Shown here in pieces: positions 9,601 through 21,170 of a stretch of 64,000 nucleotides of DNA. The position numbers and the translations under genes are program-made. Origin of the DNA: Physella acuta (taxonomy: Eukaryota; Mollusca; Gastropoda; Physidae); assembly GCF_028476545.1 (NCBI RefSeq), contig NW_026731570.1, forward strand, positions 978,022-1,042,021, written 5' to 3'. Every line of letters starts with the position of its first letter. Position 1 is the first letter of the stretch. The notes under the pieces are model-generated. The model was not told the origin of the DNA. It saw only the letters and a program-made list of their open reading frames with translations, and ran no database searches.

Positions 9601-9960
9601 ATCTTATTGTTATTAATACTGAAGCTGGTTGATACTAGTGTCTGCTAATTATTGGATTAACAACTAACAATTACTAGGAGTTAAATTAAACATTTTGTTA
9701 TTATTCACCACAATTTTTAAACTTTTTTTTTTCGGATTTTAATTTTTTATAATTAATACTAACGTTTGTTTACTGGTTTATGTTTTATTATATATTAATA
9801 GTGTTTATTTTGGTTTTATCGATTAATTTCATAATTACTTCCCTTAAAAAAAATTATTGTTTGTTATCTCCCCTGACAAAAAAGTTCCACGCGCGATATA
9901 TTTTGACTCAAACAAAAGACGAGAGCAAAACGCTGTGAAGTGTGTTACACCCTAGTGTTT
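9601..9960 (+). mobile_element. H-family 5' module, copy 3
   Basis: Begins TCTTATTGTTATTAATACTG, continues with GCTGGTTGATACTAGTG and ends in the ACGCGCGATATATTTTGACTC / GTGTTACACC block. It is followed by short C-rich repeats instead of the usual 15-bp array. Confidence 0.75.
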
Positions 9961-10055
9961 ACCCCTAAACTCCGCTTACCCTTAACTTCCCTTTACCCCT
10001 AAACTCCGCTTACCCCAAACCTTCGCTTACCTCAATCCTCCGCTACCATCCTGAT
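9955..10055 (+). repeat. Short CTTACCCCTAAACTCCG repeat
   Basis: Roughly five degenerate copies of a 17-21-bp unit (TTTACCCCTAAACTCCGC). It occupies the position where other H copies have a minisatellite. Confidence 0.6.
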
Positions 10056-10890
10056 CCTCACTAGAAGTACATGATGGAATGCTTGGTACCGATTTTAAAC
10101 TGAGTTATTTGCTTATGTATTAAATTTCTACCTGTCCATTTAAATGCTATCTTTTTGGCAGGGTTAAATTTAAAACAAAAACAAATATAAACATCAACAA
10201 CCCCTCGATATGTGATGTATGATATATTGAAAAGTATTTTATATAGCTTTATGATATACACAATTGTATTATACTAACTCTAGCATTATAGCAATCCTTG
10301 GGGTAGGAATAGGTGAGGTCATCAATAAGCAACACGTTTTTTTTAATGTTTCTTTATTAGCAAGTAATTAACGGGTAAAGATAATTACCACAACACAACA
10401 AGATATGATTGTCACGATGTACATAAAGTTTGCGAGTGGTGGGTGGCGTTTAAATTTTAAATTATATGTCTGTGGTTCAATTTACAATACTGAACAGGTT
10501 GAACAAACAGAGTTGGTTTTTCAATGGCTTGTTGGTGGTTCATATACTAGACAGAACACGTAGCATGAAATGAGTTGGTCATTTAACGGGTGGGCTGACT
10601 AAGTTGGTCATTTAACGGGTTGTCGGAATGAGTTGGTCATTCCGACAATTTGTCAATGCTTCAAATACAAAAGAACAAGTCGGACTGAACTGTTGTATAT
10701 GGGTTGTTTACTTTTACATATTTGAACCGCACCCCATACTTATTTTTCCAATGCTTTTAATACATGTTAATAAGTGTTGATTTTAACATTGGATGTGGGA
10801 GGCGGGATGTTTAAGGGTGTGGAGGTGGGGGTGGGGGTGGGAGAGTTGTGTGGAAGAGGGTACTGGTGGTTAGATCGTGACGTAGGTGGC
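10056..10890 (+). other. No gene seen
   Basis: AT-rich sequence. The only structure noted is a short repeat of GAGTTGGTCATTTAACGGGT near 10570-10650 and a G-rich stretch near 10800-10860. There is no convincing exon. Confidence 0.5.
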
Positions 10891-10894
10891 ATAA

Positions 10895-11110
10895 TGAAGT
10901 TACCGTAAAATATTAAAGTTACCGTAAAATGAGATACATTACTTTAAAACGAATTAAGTTACCGTAAAATATTTAAGTTATCATAAAATGACATACATTA
11001 CCTTAAAATGAATGAAGTTGCCGTAAAATGAAAGAAGTTACCGTAAAATATTAGTTACCGTAAAATGAGATACATTACCTTAAAATGAATAAAGTTACTG
11101 TAAAAAAATG
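10895..11110 (+). repeat. AAGTTACCGTAAAATGA minisatellite
   Basis: Ten or so degenerate 16-25-bp units containing GTTACCGTAAAAT. They vary in length and are interrupted, so this is an old array. Confidence 0.8.
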
Positions 11111-11229
11111 TAGGCACAGTAAATTTAAAAACTCCAAGTGAAAGACACATTTTTACCTACGATCAAAATTCGATTGCAACACTTCACATTTGTTTTGTTT
11201 TTTTTTTCAATTTTTTTTTTCAATTTTTA

Positions 11230-11345
11230 AATCAGCCAATCAGAGAGCAGAATAAGACAAAATACACTCACAACAAAACTTAACCAACCAATCAGGATGG
11301 ATTTTTTTTTAAATTACGCGAACACCACCCAATCAGATTCAGGGG
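11230..11345 (+). promoter_or_regulatory. Cluster of three CCAATCA boxes
   Basis: CCAATCAGAG, CCAATCAGGA and CCAATCAGAT occur within about 100 bp, in the same orientation. NF-Y sites look like this, but no transcription unit is evident nearby, and AT-rich DNA gives chance matches. Confidence 0.25.
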
Positions 11346-11924
11346 AAACCTAATTTACCAACTTTCATTCTGCCTGATATTGATTGTATTAGAGTTCTAG
11401 TTCCAGGATTTTGTTAACCAAAAAGGTGACAACAAAATGTATTTTTAGAATATTAGGTAAATTCAAACGGAACTCGCCTTAATTTATATGAGCAGGAAAG
11501 GCTTGAACAATGCAACAAGGTACTCACACGCGAATAGAAATAACGCTTATCTTATCTATCAATACATGAGCAACACAAATTTACTGCATCATTTTCTAAG
11601 TTGGACCATGCTAAGATAAAAAATCTTAAAATCACTTTGCTAATTTGGTAAACAAAAGTAAATTTATTCTGAAATAAAAAACGTGTGAACATTCTAGACA
11701 CGGAGGTCGAGCTTTCCTTTACGTTTCATTGAATGGAGAACTAACTAGATTAAAAAATATAAAAATATATCTTTTGATGAAATCATGATTAATTCGTGTA
11801 GTTTAAGGGATTAGGTTCCGTCTCCGGAAGATTAATTTAATATGAAATTATATATAAAAATATAGTTGCCTTGTCACTGTAAGTAAGTAGTATAGTACCC
11901 TTCGAATTTGACGGTCTCTGTTGA

Positions 11925-12400
11925 AGGTGAAGTAGAGTTCTCTTATTTCTGCGACCTCGGCGTAGAAAAGATAGTATGGTCGGTATTATACCCAGCCGCT
12001 TTTACTTTTCCTAAAGATATTGAGGTACCTATCATAGCTGGATCGACGGAGTGGTGCAGCGGTAGAGATTTGGACTGCTAACCCGTAAGTCTCGAGTTCG
12101 AATCCGGATCCAAGTCAGTAGACCGTGCCTGAGTCCACCCAACTCTGATGGGTACCTAACTCACGTTAGGGAAAGTAAAGGCGGCTGGGCATAGTGCTGA
12201 CCACACTATATCTTCATATGCCGAAGTGAACTCTACTTCACTTGCCCTATAGACCTTCATGTTCGAAAGGGGAACTTTAATTTTACTTTATCATAGCTGG
12301 GTGGACTCAGAGAAGTTCTACGGACACAACCACGGGATTCGAACTCGAGACTTTCGGGTTAGCAGTCGTATGCTCTTTCATCCGACCAATACCTTATCTC
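11925..12400 (-). mobile_element. tRNA-derived SINE split by another SINE
   Basis: A - strand SINE whose body/tail is at 11925-12041 and whose tRNA head is at 12301-12400 (GACTGCTAACCC, GAGTTCGAATCCC box B). The tail carries GGAAAAGTAAAAGCGGCTGG and AACTCTACTTCA. A + strand SINE (12042-12288) sits between the halves, flanked by the 12-bp duplication TATCATAGCTGG (12030-12041 and 12289-12300). Confidence 0.88.
12042..12288 (+). mobile_element. tRNA-derived SINE, full length
   Basis: The head resembles tRNA with box A-like GTGGTGCAGCGGTAGAG, anticodon position GCT (GGACTGCTAACCC) and box B GAGTTCGAATCC. The tail has CACCCAACTCTGATGGGTAC, GGGAAAGTAAAGGCGGCTGG, GAACTCTACTTCACTTGCCC and GAAAGGGGAACTTTA. 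This tail block is widespread in molluscan SINEs (recalled knowledge). It is inserted in an opposite-strand SINE with a perfect 12-bp target duplication. Confidence 0.9.
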
Positions 12401-12734
12401 TCTAGATGCATTTATCTTAACCTTTTGAAAGAAACCGCTCAACTATACATGGAAAATATCTACGTTATAATATTGGACAACAAAACGAATTACTGAATAA
12501 CTGATTAACTGACCGATATATATTGTGATTACACTAAAATCTAGTACACAATAAAATAGACTTATCGCGATATAAAAACGGGACTGGACGACTTCTCTAT
12601 ATGCACTCTATGTTCTACACCCACACAGACGGATGTGAAGCTTAAAAAACATATCTCACAAGCATGCACGTGCAAAGTGTGAGTCGTGATAGAAGGTTGA
12701 CCTCAGAGAACTTGACAGCACTGAACGTCTTGAC
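12401..12734 (+). other. No gene seen
   Basis: AT-rich intergenic sequence without an open frame or a recognised repeat. Confidence 0.5.
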
Positions 12735-13292
12735 ATCAGACCCCCATCCCACCCCCACCCCACCCCAACCCCACCCACCTCTCCCTAATTCTTCAGCAGG
12801 TCTTAACACCCACACAAAAACACCAATCGCTCTCTAGAGGGCATTCGCACGGGCACAGGGATCAGCGCGGCGTGAGTACATCCCAGTAGCACGTGCATCA
12901 ATCATTGACCAGCCGGGTGAGAAACACAATCAGCGCGGTGGTAACAAGGTCGGTAACCGGATCTGTTTGACACGCGGTAAGATAGCCGGACCCGGTAGAC
13001 GGAACACTTAGCCGGACCTGTTAGCCGGAACACTTAGTTAGCCGGAACACTTAGTTAGCCGCACCACTGGGTTAGCCGGAATACTTAATTAGCCGGACTA
13101 CTGAGTTAGCCGGAACGCTAGCTAACCGCGCCACTGATTTAACCGGACCATTGAAAACTAGACCATTATTAGCCCACTAGTAAACCGGACCACGGAACAA
13201 AATAACTTTTCTCTTAGCAGCCGTCACGTGATACCCGTCTCGCAGCATCAATCATGCATGTGTTCATAAGCCGTGGGCGCCATGTTTCTTGA
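12735..13292 (+). repeat. TTAGCCGGAACAC-rich module, copy 2
   Basis: Second copy of the 3045-3670 cassette: C-rich start, CTCTAGAGGGCATTCGCACG, GATCAGCGCGGCGTGAGTAC, degenerate TTAGCCGGAACAC units, then GTCACGTGATACCCGTCT and CCGTGGGCGCCATGTTTCTT. It is not preceded by an H 5' module. Confidence 0.75.
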
Positions 13293-13299
13293 CGTCACA

Positions 13300-14027
13300 C
13301 ATCATGGAGGTAACCTCTGATCAAAATCTCCCCCCCCCCCACCCGAACAAGAGAGTAGAGATGGCTTACAGTAATGTTATATAGGGATTATGGCCGAGCC
13401 TGAGGGAATGATCTGTTTCAGCTGTCTCTTGTAGCTTTCTATAATTCATGATATTGTGGTTCTGTCAATAAAACAGCAACATGGGATCTATAAATAGCCA
13501 GATCTAGATCGTGTACAGTGAAAGAATTGCCATACTTTAATGCTGTTTCTTTGATTTTCAGAAATATTATGGGGGAGGGATTTGTAGATATCGATTTTTC
13601 GTTATCTCATCTTAATATTTGTTCTTAAATGGAACACTCAATAGTTGAACACACTGCATTCGAGCTGCATTCGTGTATAATTAAGCAAGTATTACTGTAG
13701 TAAGTGAGAAACTAGTAAATACTTAGCAGAGTTTGTTTTCAATAAAATTCCCATTCCATTCAGGAAGTATTTTTATCAACTACCCAAAGTTTCACGGCGA
13801 CTAGATGAAAGGTGCAGCCATACACAAAGGGCACACACAGACAGACAGACACACACACAGACACACACACACATCACACATACTTTCATTTTTATGTTTA
13901 TAGACAATGCGAAGGGAACTCCTATTCTGCTAATTAAGTCGAGATGTCTGACAAAGCCTAATTTACCTAATTGACTAGTTACTCGACATTAGACAATTCT
14001 CGTCGCGAACCATACACTTCACTCCCG
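13300..14027 (+). other. No gene seen; short CA microsatellite
   Basis: Unique sequence with a C run near 13330 and a CACACAGACAGACAG / (CA)n tract at about 13843-13875. No exon was recognised. Confidence 0.5.
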
Positions 14028-14250
14028 TTCGCGCATGCGTCAAGATGGCCGTCAGTCGTTGGTAAAGCTCTTCATATAAAGTCAACAAGTTTTTGACCAG
14101 TTTTTTGTCGCGTGGTGGCCTAGGTCATCTGAGTGATGACGTGTCACACAAAATGATGACGTGTCACGCAATATGTTGACGTTTCTCACACGAGGCTCGC
14201 GTGCACGGAATCACGTGATAACCTTGCGGTTGAGTTGTCTGACGTCACGT
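14028..14250 (+). promoter_or_regulatory. Promoter-like CpG-rich patch (NRF1, YY1, CRE-like sites)
   Basis: TTCGCGCATGCGT (NRF1-like) abuts CAAGATGGCC (YY1-like) at 14029-14050. Two GATGACGTGTCAC repeats lie near 14140-14170, TCACGTGATAACC near 14210, and a perfect TGACGTCA at 14240-14247. The region is much richer in CpG than its surroundings. Such clusters mark many metazoan housekeeping promoters. No downstream exon was identified, so the role is inferred. Confidence 0.35.
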
Positions 14251-15540
14251 AACGGAACTTATAAGGTACCGAAAGAAATTTCGCTCGTACAAAAAAAATA
14301 TTTCCTGCGGCCAATCAATGTTCACTAATATTTAAACTTCATGACCGGCGAGTGTGTTTTCGACCACACCAAATCAATATACCTGCATATCATAGCCTTT
14401 CTATTATGCCTTGCTTGTTATAATCTCAAATCATTCTTTTATATCGTATTGGTGGCATGTCCGTTTTTAAAAAAAATTCAATTGGTTTGTTTTATTTCAC
14501 AATCAGAGCTATACAGATCAGTTTTAGAAGAGAAACTTGAGTAGGTTTTTTTTAAACTTTGACATTTTAAACATTTTGCCTGTTTGTAAAAAAAAAAAAA
14601 AAATATTACGGTAAACGTTCACCCCGATTTGGAGCAAGGAGGATTTCTTTCAAACATTTTTGTTTCTCAAGGAAGGGTGCACTCAAAATTTCCGCTATTG
14701 TAAAATCGTTAATGTATATATTTTCATTATAAATGTTGTTATCTATTTCATCAGGAGGGGAGGGAAATGGCGGTGGGCGTGCTAAGGTGACCATTCCCCC
14801 CCAACCCTACACCTAACCGTGAGATACATGAAAGAAACAACAAGATAAATCTAAAAAAATGTGTGCGTGAGTGCAGCATATCAGGAAAGTATATTTTTAC
14901 TGATATTGTTTACCTATGTAAGCTTATACAAATCACAACTGATCTGCATCGTGTATAGATCGATTATTCGATATCCGTTCACAACAAACTAGGTTCGGCT
15001 GACCCTAACATATTTGGTTAACGGTAGGTAGCAGCTCTCCCCCCCCCCCCCCTCCCCACTCACGACTTGTGTCTACCCTGAGCTAATTACCAGTTCCTGA
15101 GCTAACAATAGAATTTAAGCGTTATTAGTGTCTGGAATTGTTGCTGATTGGTTGGCATTTTTAGACTAATCGTTTGATTAGATCAGGTCGTAAATGACCG
15201 CTCAAGAGGTCGAAGAATGGACGAAATCTACACTGCCCGAAAAATAGACAATTTGACGTTTCACTGAGTGAAATGGACAAATAAAAGTATCGCCAGCTGG
15301 AAAGTTGAGTTCAAATTCTTTAAAAAAATGAAGGATAGAAAAATTTCTAGAAATAAAAAAAAAACGTTACTCTAGTTTCAGTAGGAAATATATCTATGTA
15401 AAATAGATTTTAGCAAAAGATAAGAAAGGAATTATGGAAAACATAGCTGGTGTTTTTTTTTTTTTTTGTCAATGGTTTACCACCGGTGAAAGCTTTCGGC
15501 CAATAAACTTAGCTATTTATAGAGCTGAATGAACATGTCG
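14251..15540 (+). other. No gene seen
   Basis: AT-rich unique sequence with short A, T and C runs. The longest open frames (67 and 62 codons) show no recognisable domain. Confidence 0.5.
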
Positions 15541-15547
15541 AATATTT

Positions 15548-15622
15548 CGCTGTAAAGCCCGGGTTTCGAAACCGGGACTTCCAGCGCGTCAAGCGTGCGT
15601 TCTACTTCTAGACCACGCCATT
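15548..15622 (-). mobile_element. tRNA-like sequence (SINE head) at duplication start
   Basis: The reverse strand reads GGCGTGGTCTAGAAGTAGAA ... CCCGGTTTCGAAACCCGGGC, with a box B-like GGTTTCGAAACC arm and a tRNA-like length. The acceptor arms do not pair convincingly, so it is more likely a tRNA pseudogene or SINE head than a gene. The left end of the 11.7-kb duplication (15600) falls inside it. Confidence 0.5.
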
Positions 15623-15823
15623 CCACGTAAATATATGGTTATAAAATGGTAATAATCGTGTTATTTATCTTATTTATATTTTTTTACAAAGGTTTAACTG
15701 TTAAATTTATATAAGTTTTCATAAACTTTCATGGTTAAGTTATAGGTCTACTATCCTGATTGGGGAATACAGTGATCACATTTATTTTGTCTCGTCTTTT
15801 TAGAATGGTTTTTATTTGTTTGT

Positions 15824-15828
<5 letters not shown>

Positions 15829-15916
<88 letters not shown>
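15829..15916 (+). repeat. (TA)n microsatellite (second copy 27540-27611)
   Basis: A long perfect TA tract. It is about 15 bp shorter in the right duplication copy. Confidence 0.95.
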
Positions 15917-15919
<3 letters not shown>

Positions 15920-15945
15920 AATATATAAATAAATATATAATAAAT

Positions 15946-16075
15946 GACCGAGTGGGACAAATGACCGAGTGGAATAAATGACCGAGTGGGACAAATGACC
16001 GAGTGGGACAAATGACCGAGTGGGACAAATGACCGAGTGGGACAAATGTTCGGATGGGACAAATGACTGAATGGA
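15946..16075 (+). repeat. 17-bp AAATGACCGAGTGGGAC array (second copy 27640-27769)
   Basis: About eight tandem 17-bp units. The last two are degenerate (TGTTCGGATGG, TGACTGAATGG). Confidence 0.9.
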
Positions 16076-16505
16076 CGGGCAAATTTCCACCTGGATATAC
16101 GTCTGGAACACTGACCAAGATCGATTGTATTTATCGTGGATAGGTCAATGACCTTCACATGTCTGACGAAGAAAACAGTGGAAAAAAATAATTGCAACAA
16201 GAACGTTGACAGATATAAAAACAAGAAAGAGTCTATATCACTCGACCAACCACCCCCTCACCCCCACCCTTTATATCTGTCGAGGTCAACAACTTTGTTA
16301 CCTGGGATGTGTTTGACCTAATTAACAGGGTCAACATTAACATGGACGTCGGGCCCAGCTGGGAGAGGAAATCCTGTTCTTTGATACGTATTCGAAGCGT
16401 TGTACGACACCATGACCCCCTCCTCCTCCCCCCCCCCCCCCGCCCCACACGCACATTCACAAGTTCACACACTTTACTTATATTCAACCCCACAAATATA
16501 TATAT

Positions 16506-16509
16506 AGGG

Positions 16510-16560
<51 letters not shown>

Positions 16561-16902
16561 CCCCAATAGGAATATACAGACATAATGAGCAATTTGGCCT
16601 ATTTGCCAAATCGATGGGAGATAATCAAATCTATACACGGGTCAGCATAACTGGTCCACTTCACTCCCCTTGTTAAGCTTAGTAGAATACTCGAAGCCAA
16701 TGACCCCTTATCAAATGGATATCGCTGGTACATTTTGTGTGGTGTGTGTGTGTGTGTGTGTGTTGAGATTGGGGAGAGGCAATCACTGGGTTAGAGGATT
16801 TTATTGCCGAGGTTCTAAGGCAGTGACTAGTTTCCCATGGATTTTTTGGTATATATTTCATTAGAGGGCAGGGGTGGAAGGATTCGTGTGCAATAATTTA
16901 TA

Positions 16903-16974
<72 letters not shown>
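16506..16974 (+). repeat. Two (TA)n tracts and a (TG)n tract (second copy 28200-28668)
   Basis: TA tracts lie at about 16511-16558 and 16903-16974, with a TG tract near 16740-16762. They are separated by unique sequence without an open frame of note. Confidence 0.9.
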
Positions 16975-16977
<3 letters not shown>

Positions 16978-17172
16978 GCGATGCGCGCCTCAAGTACACG
17001 CTAACCAAACCTACCTTGACAGACCTGCGCTAGTATAAATACTGGACACGTACCTTGGGTTAAAAGTGAGATACTTGAATTGACTGATGAATGGGGACTA
17101 CGAGATGATAAAGTGGTCCATGACCTATAGGTCAATGACCCACTGGTCGATGACTAAAAATCTCCCAAAAAT

Positions 17173-17812
17173 CTCAACTCGTTCGATATCAATACATTAA
17201 ATTATAGCTTGGTGATGATGTCTAAACTCGTTCGATATCAATACATTAAATTATAGCTTGGTTATGATGTCTCAATTTGTTCGATATCAATACATTAAAT
17301 TATAGCTTGGTTATGATCTCTCAATTTGTTTGATATCAATACATTAAATTATAGCTGGGTTATGATGTCTCAATTTGTTTGATATTAATACATTAAGTTA
17401 TAGCTTGGTTATGATGTCTCAAATTGTTTGATATCAATACATTAAATTATAGCTTGGTTATGATGTCTCAATTTGTTTGATATCAATACATTAAATTATA
17501 GCTGGGTTATGATGTCTCAAATTGTTTGATATCAATACATTAAATTATAGCTTGGTTATGATGTCTCAATTTGTTTGATATCAATACATTAAATTATAGC
17601 TTGGTTATGATGTCTCAATTTGTTTGATATCAATACATTAAATTATAGCTTGGTTATGATGTCTCAATTTGTTTGATATCAATACATTAAATTATAGCTT
17701 GGTTATGATGTCTCAATTTGTTTGATATCAATACATTAAGTTATAGATTGGTTATGATGTCTCAATTTGTTTGATATCAATACATTAAATTATAGCTTGG
17801 TTATAATGTAGG
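17173..17812 (+). repeat. 49-bp minisatellite, ~13 units (second copy 28870-29506)
   Basis: The unit contains GATATCAATACATTAAATTA followed by TAGCTTGGTTATGATGTCTC and AATTTGTTT. Units differ by single bases (TCGATATC in the first, TTGATATC later). The variant order is the same in both duplication copies, so the array predates the duplication. Confidence 0.92.
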
Positions 17813-17864
17813 CTGTAGAAAAGATAATACCACGTTTATACTCTTTAGAAAAAATATATAGAAT

Positions 17865-18085
17865 CCTCTTTAGACTTAGCTATCCATTGGGAATATGAAG
17901 TAAAGGTTCATATGTTTCTTGACCTTGTTATTTGCCAAGCCGCCTTAACTTTCCTTAACATTAGTTTGGTACCCATCAGAGCTGGACGGACTCAGGGACA
18001 TTTTAGCGACTTGGACCCGGTTTCGAACTCAAGGCAATCGGGTTAGAACTCTAGCGCTCTATCTCTTTGGCCACGCCTACACTCT
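17865..18085 (-). mobile_element. tRNA-derived SINE (second copy 29560-29780)
   Basis: Minus-strand SINE of the same family as at 12042. The head has GTGGCCAAAGAGATAGAGCG and box B TTGAGTTCGAAACC. The tail has CGTCCAGCTCTGATGGGTAC and AAGGCGGCTTGGC. It is diverged, so it is an old insertion. Confidence 0.8.
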
Positions 18086-18174
18086 TAACACACTCCACGC
18101 CTACACCCTCCAAAATCCGTGAAATATTTACATTTTTTGGTTTCAGTAAAATGTGAATATTATCGAAATGAATT

Positions 18175-18440
18175 CAGCAGTACTTAAACAACAAGTAACC
18201 AATTCTAAAATGAAGTCACCTGATTATCTTAAGTCACCAAATTTAAAATAAAGTCACCTGAATATCTTAAGTCACCAAATTTAAAATAAAGTCACCTGAA
18301 TATCATAAGTCACCAAATTAAAAATTATATCACCTGAATATCATAAGTAAAAAAAAAAGGTTAAGTTTAGGTCACCTAAGTTCATAAGACATCAAAAATT
18401 ATAGGTCAACAAATTTAACAAAAAATTACCAGTCAACGAA
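18175..18440 (+). repeat. AAGTCACC-type degenerate repeat (second copy 29870-30134)
   Basis: Imperfect ~32-bp units of AAGTCACCTGAATATCTTAA and GTCACCAAATTTAAAATAA. No coding signal. Confidence 0.75.
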
Positions 18441-18532
18441 TACAAGTGACAAAACTGGCCTATATTCTCTAATAGAACGAAATGTGCTTCACAAAAAATG
18501 TTTACGTCTCATTTCAACCACCCTTACCCTCC

Positions 18533-18765
18533 ACACTAAACTCTCCCACACTAAATTCTCCCACACTAAATTCTCCCACACTAAATTCTCCCACACTTAA
18601 TTCTCCGACACTAAATTCTCCCGCACTATATTCTCCCACACTAAATTCTCCCACACTAAATTCTCCCACACTAAATTCTCCCACACTAAATTCTCCGACA
18701 CTAAATTCTCCCACACTAAATTCTCCCACACTAATATCTCCCACACTAAACTCTCCAACACCAAA
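18533..18765 (+). repeat. 15-bp TAAATTCTCCCACAC array of the H element (second copy 30227-30550)
   Basis: About 15 units in the left copy and ~21 in the right. The right copy repeats a six-unit block with the variants CTTAATTCTCCGA and CCCGCACTATATTC, which identifies the added ~90 bp. The apparent TLNSP protein repeat is a by-product. Confidence 0.95.
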
Positions 18766-18904
18766 AATCTCCCAAATTTAAACTTAATATAAAAATAGTC
18801 TCCACTAAAATCACCCAAACATTCAACTTCCCCATATTAGTTTCCAACACACACTCCCCCCCCCCCACCCCACCCAAAATGGAACTAAAAACTGACACAT
18901 AATA

Positions 18905-19279
18905 TTAATATTAGTCCCGAGAGTGCACCAAGGTGTAACACAGTTCACAGCGGTTTGCTCTCGTCTTTTGTTTGAGTCAAAATATCTCGCGCGTTTAACT
19001 ATTTTGTTAGGGGAGAAAACAAAAATTGTTTTTTATTAAAGGGAAGTAATTATAAAATGAAGCGATTGAGCAAAATGAAAAAAATAATAATACATTTTTA
19101 AACAAAAACAAGTAAACAAACTTTAGTATAAATTACAGAAAATAAAAGTACAAAAAAAGTATTTAAACCTTTGGTGATTAATAACAAAATGTTAATTACA
19201 ACTCCTAGTAATTGTTAGTTGTTAATCCAAATAATTATTAGACACTAGTACCAACCAGCTTTAATATTTATTCCAAGAA
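18905..19279 (-). mobile_element. H-family 5' module (second copy 30690-31064)
   Basis: Minus-strand module ending (its 5' terminus) at TTCTTGGAATAAATATTAAA. Next to it, across a C run, is the 15-bp array. So 18533-19279 is one H element in reverse orientation, with the order 5' module, GTGCACTCTCGGGAC, array. Confidence 0.8.
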
Positions 19280-19377
19280 CATTCTTCCAGCAACTTTCGT
19301 TCTTGTCCGCTTAATTTATTTATACTTTCTCGTATTTTAATGCTTTTGCTTGACTTGGTGTTGCGAGAGATTGGGGT

Positions 19378-19585
19378 TGTCATACACAAACAATCGCAGC
19401 TTCACCATTTTCTCCGACACTCCGAACACTATACCACATTATATCAAGTTTAATTATAAAAACAGACCCATCAACATCCTCGTGTCCATACCTGGAAGAC
19501 GACAAGCCTGCCAATCATGTGGTTCAACACAACATTGGACAAGTCAATGCCACCAGTGAGATCAAGAGTGGGAACAACAACCATC
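19378..19585 (+). mobile_element. ORF1 middle fragment with zinc knuckle (second copy 31163-31370)
   Basis: Reads NNRSFTIFSDTPNTIPHYIK, then IPGRRQACQSCG and the complete knuckle CQSCGSTQHWTSQC. It is the middle of a LINE ORF1. The C-terminal fingers of the same subfamily follow at 20088, with ~500 bp of other sequence and (TA)n in between. Confidence 0.8.
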
Positions 19586-19883
19586 CTCACCGACATCTAT
19601 ATTGCATGAATATAATAAAAAGTAAAGAAGTCAACTAACAAATAAAAATCTAGAGGCGTGCTTGAAACTAAAAACAACTTATGAGCCAGGTTTAAACAAA
19701 CTTTTAAAAGGCATGCAAGGCGAAACTGTTGTAAATATTTTAAAATAATTATAGTTATATAATTCGATTACTGATTTTATTATTCTTGCAGAGCTAGTTA
19801 AAATACCTTAATATTTTTTGTTCGAAACATGTGTATGTTTTTATTTGAATAAATATTATTTCATATTGAAAGCTATTTATTTT

Positions 19884-20081
<198 letters not shown>

Positions 20082-20087
20082 GTTGGG

Positions 20088-20640
20088 AAGCCCTGACAAA
20101 CACCAACTCCCACCACTACGCCACAACCTGGAAAAATTCAGCGCTAAAATTAACACTAAAGATACATCTAGCATTGGCAAAGCCAAGCCATTTTCAGTAA
20201 CAGGAACTGAATCGCTATCATCAAAAAGGAAGAAAGGTAGAGAAACAAAAACAGCAAAGCCTAATGAGCTTATGACCTACGGATGCTGCTACAAGATGTG
20301 CAACAACCTAGAAGAGTATGTGAAATATTACAAACAACACCCGACGAATACAGTATGTGGATTATGCAATATACAGATTACACGCGAACAAGCAATCACA
20401 CACCACGCAGAAGCACACACGGAGACTGAAACTTTCCAATGCACCATCTGTGAAACATTTTTCCTTTCAGAGGATGCTTCGGACAGTCACTGCGAGGAAA
20501 TACACTCTGAAACGGGGGGATGGTACCAATTACTACTCAGCTTACTTCAGCATCACACCAGAGAAGAAAATAAGAATCAGTTACGACAAGGAAGAGAAAA
20601 GCAGCGACCAAGAGGAAAAAATTTAGTCATATTTTCTTTG
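20088..20640 (+). mobile_element. ORF1 C-terminal zinc-finger fragment (second copy 31862-32415)
   Basis: An open frame giving a basic stretch ([17 protein letters not shown]), then a first degenerate finger ([19 protein letters not shown]), then CGLC..HH..H and CTIC..H..H fingers. A frame change near 20515 moves into the [17 protein letters not shown] tail that ends SSDQEEKI. It is nearly identical to 6526-6837(-). Confidence 0.8.
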
Positions 20641-20739
20641 ACTCTCGTAAATACACCCCCTCCCCACACACACACCTGCAAATGTACCTCTCCTAAAAAA
20701 AAGGGACCTGTTAAAAATGGTCTTTACAACTATCTATTT

Positions 20740-21170
20740 ATTTTGTATATGTATTAATTCAATTATGTAAAAGAAAAAAAACACAGAAAAAAACAGAATT
20801 GAACTATATATATTATATTTTTAAAGTAATACAAATTTCTTCCCTATATTATTCATTCTTTATTTTATTACTTTCCTGTTATATTTTAAAACTGTCAAAA
20901 AATTATAATCCCACATTAAACCAGTATTTCCGGGTTACCTTTTTTATAAAGTTGTTATTTAAAAAAAAAGAACATTTATCTATGTTCTAATTAATCTTTC
21001 TCAAATTTAATTTATTCCCTTTAAACAAAAAAAAAAAAAAACAAATACTGTTTCCTGATAATATTTCCATTATTTTCTTTAATTAAGTTGAAATTTTTTT
21101 GGTATGAAATTATAAAACCTACCCTATATTTTTACCTACAAAAAAAATGTGAGACCAAATTCTAAAACTG
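20740..21170 (+). other. SLC34 intron sequence carrying the MITE-B empty site (second copy 32516-32946)
   Basis: Homologous in inverted orientation to 5590-5986. It lacks the MITE-B insertion and so gives its target sequence. No gene. Confidence 0.75.

Noticed and set aside
13843-13875. CACACAGACAGACAG as a regulatory site
   Set aside because: An ordinary dinucleotide microsatellite.
18482-18781. Protein made of TLNSP repeats
   Set aside because: It is the translation of a 15-bp array. Both strands are open and the unit varies as a satellite does.
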